From assembly GCA_013694635.1 (NCBI GenBank), contig JACDCA010000318.1:1-7034 (forward strand): 7,034 nucleotides of DNA. The letters are read 5' to 3'. Position 1 is the first letter of the stretch. Each line of letters starts with the position of its first letter. Under the pieces are notes generated by a model. That model was not told the DNA's origin, did not search any database, and saw only the letters and a list, made by a program, of their open reading frames with translations. The position numbers and the translations under genes were made by a program. This document shows positions 1 through 5,404 of this stretch, piece after piece. The stretch is from Acidobacteriota bacterium (GTDB taxonomy: Bacteria; Acidobacteriota; Vicinamibacteria; Vicinamibacterales; 2-12-FULL-66-21).

Positions 1-431
1 TCTCGAGCCTGATCGAACAGGGCGCGGGCCGCGAGTTGCGCGTCGCCGCGTACTCCTTCGAATCCTCGCGCGCGCGCCGCCACCACGCGCAGCGTGCTCA
101 ACGTGTCGGCGGGACGTTGACGGACGCCGGGGCAGTGGGGCAACAGCCCCAGGGCTACCTGCGTCCGCGCGAGCACCGGCTGGAGATCGTGGACGAGGCG
201 GCGACGACGACGGGCAGTGGCACGCGCGCGGCGTCCACGCAGCACAGCGAAATCATCGCTTGCGCGCACACGGACGATACCGTAGACGACATCCGCGACG
301 GCGGTCGCGGGAGCGCGAGGCAGCGGTGGGAGCTGGCGATCGAGCGCTGAAAAAATCTCTGCTGTCTCGGATCGGATCGTGACGATGAGACCGAAGGCGT
401 GAAGGGTGCGGACCAGTTCGGAGCGCTTCAT
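1..431 (-). pseudogene. Partial reverse-strand ORF, possible decayed HprK-like kinase
   Basis: A reading frame begins at ATG 431-429 on the - strand and stays open for 143 codons to the left edge. Its N-terminus (MKRSELVRTLHAFGLIVTIR) has the 'HAFGL' plus alternating-hydrophobic look of HprK-like serine kinase proteins found beside PqqD-like genes. About 90 residues in it becomes Arg-rich. Where the Walker A loop is expected, the frame reads PGVRQRPADTL, with no GKS/T. Near the left edge another frame (codon phase of 4-2) reads SKEYAATRNSRPAPCSIRLE, which looks more like the 'SDEYA...RP..IR' stretch of such kinases, so a frameshift is possible. The gene would diverge from the PqqD gene across a 72-bp spacer, which fits a shared cluster. 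This could instead be a diverged intact gene or chance. The family assignment is an inference at low confidence, and the left end is cut by the window. Confidence 0.35.
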
Positions 432-440
432 TACGGCGTC

Positions 441-469
441 TTGCCTACTCTAGGGGACGCCAGTATAGT
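441..469 (+). promoter_or_regulatory. Sigma-70-type promoter for the PqqD/glycosyltransferase unit
   Basis: A -35-like TTGCCT (441-446) is followed by a 17-nt spacer and a -10-like TATAGT (464-469, 5 of 6 consensus). This predicts a transcription start near 475-477 and a leader of about 28 nt before ATG 504. On the opposite strand the overlapping bases 467-462 read TATACT, so a weak divergent -10 for the reverse ORF is possible. No convincing -35 was found on that strand. Confidence 0.5.
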
Positions 470-480
470 GCTACAGCACT
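467..480. promoter_or_regulatory. Inverted repeat over -10 and start site, possible operator
   Basis: AGTGCT (467-472) and AGCACT (475-480) form a perfect 6-bp inverted repeat with a 2-bp centre. It overlaps the end of the -10 box and the predicted start site. The position suits a repressor operator, but the element could also be a small hairpin at the start of the transcript. No regulator gene is visible in the window. Confidence 0.3.
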
Positions 481-488
481 GGCACATC

Positions 489-494
489 GGGAGG
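489..494 (+). promoter_or_regulatory. Ribosome binding site deciding the PqqD start
   Basis: GGGAGG lies at 489-494. It abuts the ATG at 495 but is 9 nt from the ATG at 504. The spacing favours 504 as the start, giving a protein that begins MNEFKPSRRQ. The upstream GTG at 399 lies before the predicted promoter and is unlikely. Confidence 0.6.
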
Positions 495-503
495 ATGGTA
501 TCG

Positions 504-944
504 ATGAATGAGTTCAAACCCAGTCGGCGCCAGGCCAACCTCAGGATAGAAGAATTCCAGGGGGAGTTACTCGTCTACGACCTCCGCAATCATCGTGCGC
601 ATTCTCTGAATGGCATCGCCGCTTCGATCTGGAATACGTGCGACGGAACCGCGTCGGTGCAGGAGATCGCGGCTCGCGTCGCATCCACCAGTGAGTGGCC
701 CGTAGACGAAGCCGTGGTCTGGCAGGCGCTCGCCGACTTCGATAAGGCGTCGTTGCTGGACACGCCTGTCGAGCGCAAGCTGGACGGCCCCTCCCGGCGC
801 CAGGCGCTGACGCAACTCGGATGGGCGGCAGCCATACCGATCGTCCTCTCGATCGCCATGCCGAACCCCGCGTACGCTCAGACCGGGCCGACAGGCGCCA
901 CCGGGGCGCAAGAATTCAGCGCTTTCGGCCCCATAGGTGCGTGA
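504..944 (+). CDS. PqqD family protein with C-terminal Tat-like segment
   Basis: This is a protein of 146 residues. Residues about 12-88 form a PqqD-like winged-helix domain: a short beta start (LRIEEFQGELLVYDL), then 'HSLNGIAASIWNTCDGTASVQEIAARV' as the usual 'LN..a..iW..cDG..sv.eIa..v' signature (residues 33-59), and a closing 'LADFDKASLLD'. PqqD-like domains bind precursor peptides and present them to modifying enzymes. After the domain comes a Tat-like stretch: SRRQAL (97-102), a hydrophobic run (105-119) and PAYAQ (122-126), as at a signal-peptidase site. The last 20 residues include collagen-like Gly-X-Y triplets (GPTGATGAQ, 128-136). The Tat-like segment is internal, so this may be a membrane anchor or a precursor-like tail rather than a true signal peptide. 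The stop overlaps the start of the glycosyltransferase gene (GTGA), so the two are probably co-translated. The PqqD assignment is fairly secure; the substrate is unknown. Confidence 0.8.
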   Translation: MNEFKPSRRQANLRIEEFQGELLVYDLRNHRAHSLNGIAASIWNTCDGTASVQEIAARVASTSEWPVDEAVVWQALADFDKASLLDTPVERKLDGPSRRQALTQLGWAAAIPIVLSIAMPNPAYAQTGPTGATGAQEFSAFGPIGA

Positions 945-3115
945 GCGCGCGGGGCAAGCCCCGGATCGTTCTGTCGATGATCGTCCGCAACGAGCGCACG
1001 ATCATCGAACGATGCCTGCGGTCAGCCCTTGCTGTCGTTGATGCAGCGGTCGTCTGCGACACCGGGTCGACCGACGACACTCCTGCGATCGCACTGAGCT
1101 GCCTTTCACGCGCCACCCTTCCGTTCGCTCTTCACGACCACACCTGGCAGGACTTCGGGGCGAACCGGACGGCCGCACTCGATGCGGCGCGGCAGTTCCT
1201 GTCGGGTCTCGGGTGGCGGCCCGCTGACACCTACTGGCTTTTCCTCGATGCCGACCAGGAGCTCGTCGTCGAGCCCGGGTTCGACGCTGAAACACTCACG
1301 CAACCCGCGCTCTCGCTCCGCCAGCGCAATGGATCGCTCGTGTACTGGAATTTGCGGCTGGCCCGCGCCGATCTGCACTGGCGCGCCGTCGGGGTCACCC
1401 ACGAGCACTATGCCTGCAACGAACCCGTGCACGTCGAGCGGTGCACCGGGCTCTGGGTCAGGGACCACGGCGATGGCGGCTTCAAGTCGACAAAGTTCGA
1501 ACAGGATCTCGATCTGCTGACGACGTCACTCGAGCGGAACCCCGATGATCCCAGGACGGTGTTCTATCTCGCCCAAACCTGCGAGGCACTTGGGGACAGG
1601 ATCAGGGCACTCCTCCTTTACCGGAAACGGATCGCACTCGGTGGGTGGCCCGAGGAGGTCTACTACTCGATGCTGTCGATCGGACGCATCTTCGCCGCGT
1701 CCGGAGATCTCGAGACGGCGTCCGCCGCACTGCTCGAAGCGCAGCGCATGGATCCGGAACGAGCCGAGCCGCTCTTCGAGCTGGCCCGGCTGCATCGTCT
1801 TCACGGCGATCGAGTGGACGCTGCAGCGTTCGCCGCCCGCGGACGCCGCATTCCCTTTCCTGGCAGTCGGAGCCTCTTTGTCGACGCGGGCGTCTATGAA
1901 TACGGGCTTGACCTCGAGCTCGCGCAGTCGGCTGCGGGCACGGCCTTGCGCGAAGCCGGTTTTGCCGCGTGCGAACGGGTCGTACTCTCCAGGACCGCGC
2001 CGCCGGCGGTCGTGCACCAGGCACGTCATGCGGCGCTGGCGTATGTCGAGACGCTGAAGGGGGCGCGTTTTCTGCGTCTCCAGCCAGCGATCGCGCCTCC
2101 GTACCATCCGTGCAACCCAGGTATCCTGCAGACACCAGACGGCTACCTGGTCAACTGTCGCGCCGTCAACTACATGCAGAACCCACGGGGGTATGCCTCT
2201 GACAATGCCGACCAGATGATCCGCTCGCGCAACGTCATGATGCGTCTGGCGAAGGACTTCAGCGTGCTCGACGAACGCCCCGTCGTCATCGACGAGCCCC
2301 CGCTTCGCTACACGGCGATACAGGGGCTGGAGGATTGCCGGCTGTTCGAGCTTCAGGGCTCGGTGTGTTTTCTGTGCGTCACGGCCGACCGGCACCCGAG
2401 CGGGCACATCCACATGTCTGTCTGCCGGCTGGACGACGACGGCCACGTCGTTTCCCATCGTCCGCTGGTGGGCGTCTTTGACGACCGCCCGCAGAAGAAC
2501 TGGCTGCCGTTTGCCGATCCGGACGGCAGCGTCCGCGCGATCTATGGATACGACCCGTTTACGGTCGTCAGAATCTCGGTGGATTCCGGCGAGTACGAAG
2601 TCGAAGCGGAGGTCGCGCACTCTCTGAATGCCGCGGGATGGCGGGGCTCTGCGGGTCCTGTCTCGATGCCTGGCACCGGTAAAGGGCTGATGCTGGTGCA
2701 CGAAGTCGTCGTGAGGCACCGCCCCGGAAGGCCGGCGGACCGTGTCTACCTCCAACGTTTCGTGGAAGTGGAATGTGATCCCCGGTTCGTAGTGACGCGG
2801 ATCTCGAGGCCTTTCGTCTTTGCGCACCATGGGATCGAATTCCCATGCGGCATGACGCTCAGTCACGATGGAAGGGAGCTGGTGATCGGCCTGGGCATCG
2901 AGGACAGCAGCGCCTATCTGTGCCGGTTGCCTCTCGCCCGCGTTGAGCGTCTGCTTCAAGGGCTGGACGACCTATCGATGGGCAGCCCAGGGCTGGACGA
3001 CGGGGTGATTACCGAAAAGACGTCAATCGGCAGAAGTGATTCCACGCCCGCCGGACGACGCCGCGGCGGCTCGGCGCGCCGACAACGCCGCCGAGAAACG
3101 CCGCGAAGCCGATAA
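941..3115 (+). CDS. Glycosyltransferase 2 / TPR / GH130-like propeller fusion protein
   Basis: The protein has 724 residues from GTG 941, chosen because GTGA overlaps the upstream stop. The in-frame ATG at 821 lies deep inside the PqqD gene. Residues 1 to about 190 form a GT-A family 2 domain: VLSMIVRNE (10-18), CDTGSTDDT (39-47) and the nucleotide-sugar and metal-binding DAD (103-105), then a 'THEHY' segment (H154, H156). Residues about 200-302 are TPR-like helix pairs ('NPDDPRTVFYLAQTCEALGD', 'DPERAEPLFELARLHRLHGD'). From about 376 to 680 a five-bladed-propeller fold of GH130/GH43 type is suggested by NPGILQTPDGYLV, GLEDCRLF (462-469), KNWLPF (519-524) and HHGIEFPCGM (629-638). No signal peptide or membrane helix is seen, so it is probably cytoplasmic. 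It likely transfers a sugar, and the propeller may bind or cleave the glycan; both points are inferred. The last ~37 residues are Arg-rich and look like read-through into non-native sequence. Confidence 0.8.
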   Translation: MSARGKPRIVLSMIVRNERTIIERCLRSALAVVDAAVVCDTGSTDDTPAIALSCLSRATLPFALHDHTWQDFGANRTAALDAARQFLSGLGWRPADTYWLFLDADQELVVEPGFDAETLTQPALSLRQRNGSLVYWNLRLARADLHWRAVGVTHEHYACNEPVHVERCTGLWVRDHGDGGFKSTKFEQDLDLLTTSLERNPDDPRTVFYLAQTCEALGDRIRALLLYRKRIALGGWPEEVYYSMLSIGRIFAASGDLETASAALLEAQRMDPERAEPLFELARLHRLHGDRVDAAAFAARGRRIPFPGSRSLFVDAGVYEYGLDLELAQSAAGTALREAGFAACERVVLSRTAPPAVVHQARHAALAYVETLKGARFLRLQPAIAPPYHPCNPGILQTPDGYLVNCRAVNYMQNPRGYASDNADQMIRSRNVMMRLAKDFSVLDERPVVIDEPPLRYTAIQGLEDCRLFELQGSVCFLCVTADRHPSGHIHMSVCRLDDDGHVVSHRPLVGVFDDRPQKNWLPFADPDGSVRAIYGYDPFTVVRISVDSGEYEVEAEVAHSLNAAGWRGSAGPVSMPGTGKGLMLVHEVVVRHRPGRPADRVYLQRFVEVECDPRFVVTRISRPFVFAHHGIEFPCGMTLSHDGRELVIGLGIEDSSAYLCRLPLARVERLLQGLDDLSMGSPGLDDGVITEKTSIGRSDSTPAGRRRGGSARRQRRRETPRSR
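2959..3001 (+). repeat. 13-bp direct repeat near the glycosyltransferase 3' end
   Basis: AGGGCTGGACGAC occurs at 2959-2971 and again at 2989-3001, a 30-bp period in frame. It duplicates 'GLDD' in the protein. It sits just before the sequence that is antisense to the nucleotidyltransferase remnant, so it may mark a rearrangement point or a slippage duplication. Confidence 0.6.
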
Positions 3116-3359
3116 CCTCCGGGCTGTCGGTACGGAGCCGACGCCACGTGCACCAGGCGCGGTCGTCGGCGGCCGCGCGGCGGCTGGATTCGTCGTCGAG
3201 CTGATGGTCACGCAGATTCCACGCCACCATCGGCAGCCAGCGTGACGATACGCAGTCACCCTCTGGTACGACCAGAGCTCTCCACCCGAGCCACGCGTTG
3301 AGTGCTGCATTGCCGCTCACAAGAGCGGCAGCGATCAGCTTGTCGCGGCTACGGTCGGC
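3009..3359 (-). pseudogene. Truncated nucleotidyltransferase family remnant (N-terminal part)
   Basis: The - strand frame is open from about 3419 to a stop at 3011-3009. It reads DKLIAAALVSGNAALNAWLG, then 'W...SSRWLPMVAWNLRDHQLDD', 'RAWCTWRRLR' and 'SPEVIGFAAFLGGVVGAP'. This follows the N-terminal helical pattern of uncharacterised nucleotidyltransferases of the NTP_transf_5 type: 'LL.aaL..g..Al.AW..W', 'S.RLLPl...NL..h...D', 'yR.tW..n', 'EVi..L..aGv..l.LKG'. The catalytic half (LKG, then a GxD/DxD metal site) is absent. The frame degenerates after 'GVVGAP' and ends. No ATG, GTG or TTG precedes the first conserved helix; the only GTG (3320) falls within it. It lies directly after the deacetylase on the same strand and tail-to-tail with the glycosyltransferase gene, overlapping its last 107 bases. 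I treat it as a broken gene. Family resemblance is from memory of the motif pattern. Confidence 0.45.
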
Positions 3360-3397
3360 GGGTCCGAGGACGCTCGTCGTTTCCTCCAGCGGCGACG

Positions 3398-4177
3398 TTA
3401 CCTGCAGCCGGCGAGAATGTCATCCGCCGGGCGTGATGTCAGCGGCGGCCCCCACGCGTGCCGCCAGAACTCGCGATCCAGGATGCGGTCGACGTTCGGC
3501 TGATTGAAGAAGTAGCGATCGATCGAGAGATGCTGCGTGCGGTGGGCGCGCAGCGCGGCCGCACGGCGGTCCCGCCACTGCGACACGTCGAGCACGAAGT
3601 CGATACCGGGCATGTCGTGCACCGGTGGTGCCGCGGTGGCCTCCGATTCACGCGGAGCCAGCTCCCAGGGAGGGTTCGGCGGCGTCCACAACAGCCGTGC
3701 GACCGCATGTGGCTCGCCGGCATCTACATGCCATCGCGGATCCGCGGCGGCGGCAATTGCGTCGGAGGTGAAGCGGCTGATCGCGACATGATCGGGGTGG
3801 ACGTTGAAGCCGTTCGGATCGAACGTCAGGGCGACCGCCGGACGCGTGCATCGGATGATCGACACGAGCGTTCTGCGGATGTCCTCCGGCTTGGCATCTG
3901 CCAGCGCCCGGTCGCGGTAGCCGAGGAGGTGCAGCTCGTCGAAGCCGATGATCGCCGCGGCCTCACGCAGCTCGTGCTCGCGCACCGCGGGCAGTTGGTC
4001 CGCGCTGCAGAGCGGCGGCTCTCCGGTTTTTCCACGCTCGCCGAGCGTTGCCGTCACGAGCACCGTCCGCATGCCTCTCGCCGCGTATTTCATTGCCGTT
4101 CCGCTCCCCGAAAAACTCTCATCGTCGGGGTGCGCGAAACAGAAGAGGATGGACGGACCTGCTTTTGCACCTTTCAT
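3398..4177 (-). CDS. PIG-L family deacetylase (LmbE-like)
   Basis: The protein has 259 residues and probably hydrolyses the N-acetyl group of an N-acetylglucosaminyl or similar amide-linked substrate with a zinc ion. The N-terminus holds the family signature AHPDDE (15-20), which supplies two zinc ligands (H16, D19) and the likely general base D18. TATLGERGKTG (42-52) corresponds to the 'T.Ge.g' loop. FDPNGFNVHPDH (119-130) gives the third zinc ligand, in HPDH. ELHLLGYRD (81-89) is the usual middle strand. The length is normal for MshB/BshB-like enzymes and no signal peptide is seen, so a cytoplasmic enzyme is expected. ATG 4177 has only a weak ribosome site upstream. The substrate cannot be read from the sequence. 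No thiol-biosynthesis partner (glycosyltransferase of MshA/BshA type, ligase) lies beside it, so the neighbouring GT2 fusion is only a speculative partner. A gene on the other strand (4233) diverges from it across 55 bp. Confidence 0.9.
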   Translation of the reverse strand: MKGAKAGPSILFCFAHPDDESFSGSGTAMKYAARGMRTVLVTATLGERGKTGEPPLCSADQLPAVREHELREAAAIIGFDELHLLGYRDRALADAKPEDIRRTLVSIIRCTRPAVALTFDPNGFNVHPDHVAISRFTSDAIAAAADPRWHVDAGEPHAVARLLWTPPNPPWELAPRESEATAAPPVHDMPGIDFVLDVSQWRDRRAAALRAHRTQHLSIDRYFFNQPNVDRILDREFWRHAWGPPLTSRPADDILAGCR

Positions 4178-4218
4178 TCTGAATTACATCGTAGCCTCAG
4201 CCGTCGCTGGAGCTCATG

Positions 4219-4225
4219 AAGGAGG
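4219..4225 (+). promoter_or_regulatory. Strong Shine-Dalgarno for the small Tyr/Trp-rich protein
   Basis: AAGGAGG lies 7 nt before ATG 4233. It rules out the longer in-frame reading that would run back through the antisense of the deacetylase gene. Confidence 0.7.
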
Positions 4226-4232
4226 ACGAAGA

Positions 4233-4535
4233 ATGGCAGACAACTATCCGCAGGACTGGACCGCTGAAGACACCTACTGGAGCACGAATTATCGGAACCG
4301 GCCGTACGCCTCAGCCGGCTCGCAGGATTATGAGACCTATCGTCCGGGGTACCGCTACGGCTACGAATCCGCCCATCGGTATCAGGGTAAGAACTGGAAC
4401 GACGTCGAATCCGACCTGTCCAGCAGCTGGAATACGTATGAGCACCGGTCGAGCTCGACCTGGGAACAGGTGAAGGCAGCGGTCCGCGACGCGTGGGACC
4501 GCGTCACCAGCAATCGCTCCCTCGGGACCCGGTAA
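4233..4535 (+). CDS. Small Tyr/Trp-rich hypothetical protein
   Basis: This gene encodes a 100-residue acidic and aromatic soluble protein. ATG 4233 is fixed by a strong ribosome site, AAGGAGG (4219-4225), 7 nt upstream. The chain is rich in Tyr, Trp, Ser and Arg. A central 'YRPGYRYGYESAHRYQGKNW' stretch and 'NDVESDL' (about residues 44-70) precede a C-terminal 'TWEQVKAAVRDAWDRVTS' amphipathic helix. There is no signal peptide or membrane segment. Similar short proteins of the form 'YGYD...YRG..W.EVE.DLR.DWE....W..VKDAVR.GW' occur widely in soil bacteria, often near general-stress genes. I recognise the pattern but know no established function. It is read divergently from the deacetylase and is followed by a hairpin 15 nt after its stop, so it is probably a single-gene transcript. 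Confidence 0.75.
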   Translation: MADNYPQDWTAEDTYWSTNYRNRPYASAGSQDYETYRPGYRYGYESAHRYQGKNWNDVESDLSSSWNTYEHRSSSTWEQVKAAVRDAWDRVTSNRSLGTR

Positions 4536-4549
4536 GTTCAAGATGTAAC

Positions 4550-4588
4550 GCGTGCGGGACGTGTCATAGGCTGTCGCGTTCCGCACGT
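4550..4588 (+). terminator. Hairpin after the small protein gene, possible terminator
   Basis: The arms 4550-4563 and 4575-4588 pair over 14 positions (11 Watson-Crick and 3 G-U) around an 11-nt loop. The core is CGTGCGGGACG against CGTTCCGCACG. It starts 15 nt after the stop at 4535. No T-run follows; the 3' arm instead passes into the CACGTC repeats, so it may be a non-canonical terminator or an RNA-stability stem. Confidence 0.45.
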
Positions 4589-4612
4589 CGCCACGTCGCC
4601 ACGTCGCACGTC
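4583..4612. repeat. CACGTC short tandem repeat tract
   Basis: Four adjoining units run GCACGTC (4583-4589), GCCACGTC (4590-4597), GCCACGTC (4598-4605) and GCACGTC (4606-4612). The tract is intergenic and overlaps the 3' arm of the preceding hairpin. It shares the GCACGTC core with the tract at 6485-6527, so this may be a genome-wide intergenic repeat family. Confidence 0.65.
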
Positions 4613-4705
4613 AGCGAGCGCCTTCCTCGCCAAAGCGTGGTAAACTGATATTCACTTTCCTGAGTCACCGGCATAGCGGGGCCGCTCTCACCTAAGGAGC
4701 CAGCT

Positions 4706-5008
4706 ATGACCGATCCGATCAAGTACCCTCGTCTCACATCAACTGCGGTTCCAATCCAGACAGAACAGGCGTTCCACACCGTTACCGCCGCGTTCGGCGT
4801 CATCGTTCCCTTTGCCGCGCTGGTGTGGCTCTTTGCCGTGCCGCAGACGATGTCGGCGGTGACCCTCGTGGCGCTGACACTGGTTTCGTTGGGTGCCGCG
4901 CTGGTTGCCCTCAACACGTGGCGGAATGGACAGGCGACCCGTAACATCAGCCACGTCCGGGACGATGCGGAAGCAGCAGCCGCATCCAGAATGAAGAAGC
5001 GCGTTTGA
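4706..5008 (+). CDS. Small two-helix membrane protein, hypothetical
   Basis: This is a protein of 100 residues. ATG 4706 is supported by TAAGGAG (4693-4699) with a 6-nt spacer. A polar N-terminus of about 22 residues is followed by two closely spaced hydrophobic helices. The first is about residues 27-45 (within 'AAFGVIVPFAALVWLFAV') and the second about 51-68 (within 'AVTLVALTLVSLGAALVALN'). A basic and polar tail ends KKR-V. The arrangement is an inner-membrane hairpin, probably with both ends in the cytoplasm. No known family is recognised. It is the first gene of a compact three-gene unit: its TGA (5006-5008) overlaps the TTG start of the next gene. No clear promoter was found in the 170 bp upstream, apart from a weak TAAACT (4641-4646) without a good -35. 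Confidence 0.7.
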   Translation: MTDPIKYPRLTSTAVPIQTEQAFHTVTAAFGVIVPFAALVWLFAVPQTMSAVTLVALTLVSLGAALVALNTWRNGQATRNISHVRDDAEAAAASRMKKRV

Positions 5009-5193
5009 CGACAGATTCAATGACTCTGGGTTCGGCTGGCGCCACGTCGGTTCGGTGGCTGGCGACGGGCGGCGAGATATTGCTGCTGGTGTGGGCGATC
5101 CCGCTGGCCATCCTGCTGTTCGGCCTGCCGATCGTCCTCGTGCTGCGCCTGCTGGTGGAAGGCGCCGCCATGTTGTTCGGACAGGGCTCCTGA
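5005..5193 (+). CDS. Tiny single-helix membrane protein, hypothetical
   Basis: The product has 62 residues if it starts at TTG 5005, which overlaps the upstream stop as TTGA. It has 57 residues if it starts at ATG 5020. Neither has a strong ribosome site, so coupling to the upstream gene is likely. One long hydrophobic stretch (about residues 23-50, containing LLLVWAIPLAILLFGLPIV) would cross the membrane once or form a short hairpin around the two prolines. The stop TGA (5191-5193) shares its A with the ATG of the next gene. No family is recognised. Confidence 0.55.
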   Translation: MTTDSMTLGSAGATSVRWLATGGEILLLVWAIPLAILLFGLPIVLVLRLLVEGAAMLFGQGS

Positions 5194-5342
5194 TGACCGC
5201 CGTTGTCATCATCGTCGCCGTCGTTACCGTCGTGGTAATCGTGCACCTCGCGAGCCGCGTCTCCGCTCGGCGACCTCCGCTCGGATCGGTCAGCGACAGC
5301 TGGCTGTCGGAAGAGCGCGCGTCGGAATCCAACCGGACCTGA
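5193..5342 (+). CDS. Tiny membrane-anchored protein, hypothetical
   Basis: The product has 49 residues. It starts at ATG 5193, overlapping the previous stop (TGATG). It opens with a strongly hydrophobic Val/Ile helix (residues 2-19, TAVVIIVAVVTVVVIVHL). A basic stretch (SRVSARRPP) and a Ser/Glu-rich polar tail follow. The positive charges after the helix predict an N-out, C-in anchor. It is third and last in the overlapping set. It may be real because both overlaps are exact and the phase changes each time, but such a short frame could also be chance. No family is recognised. Confidence 0.45.
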   Translation: MTAVVIIVAVVTVVVIVHLASRVSARRPPLGSVSDSWLSEERASESNRT

Positions 5343-5372
5343 ATATCCGTGCCCGCCCCGGGCCCGTCCGCA

Positions 5373-5399
5373 CGCGGCGTACCAGCCGCGGCGTATCAT
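5373..5399 (+). promoter_or_regulatory. Possible leaderless promoter and hairpin before the VWFA gene
   Basis: TATCAT (5394-5399, 5 of 6 of the -10 consensus) ends 5 nt before the ATG at 5405, and no Shine-Dalgarno is present. A leaderless transcript is therefore possible. Just upstream CGCGGC (5373-5378) and GCCGCG (5385-5390) form a 6-bp stem with a 6-nt loop, which could be an operator or the end of the preceding unit. No -35 match was found. Confidence 0.3.
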
Positions 5400-5404
5400 T
5401 TCTT

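Noticed and set aside
36..350. 104-codon forward frame at the left edge
   Set aside because: Opposite the reverse ORF whose N-terminus looks kinase-like. The forward translation is low-complexity with no family pattern, and no ribosome site precedes it.
399..503. Longer N-terminus for the PqqD protein from GTG 399
   Set aside because: This segment precedes the predicted promoter, lacks a ribosome site, and the PqqD domain starts after 504.
1526..2959. Long 477-codon reverse-strand frame
   Set aside because: It is fully antisense to the glycosyltransferase/propeller gene, whose motifs are clear. Its translation is rich in Arg/His/Val with no recognisable domain, as expected of a shadow in GC-rich DNA.
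3458..4219. 253-codon forward frame
   Set aside because: Antisense to the PIG-L deacetylase, which has intact zinc-binding motifs. The forward translation is Arg-rich and shows no domain.
4216..4473. 85-codon forward frame beginning at ATG 4216
   Set aside because: It overlaps the 4233 gene in another phase. The AAGGAGG site serves ATG 4233, and the translation is Arg/Thr/Pro-rich without structure.
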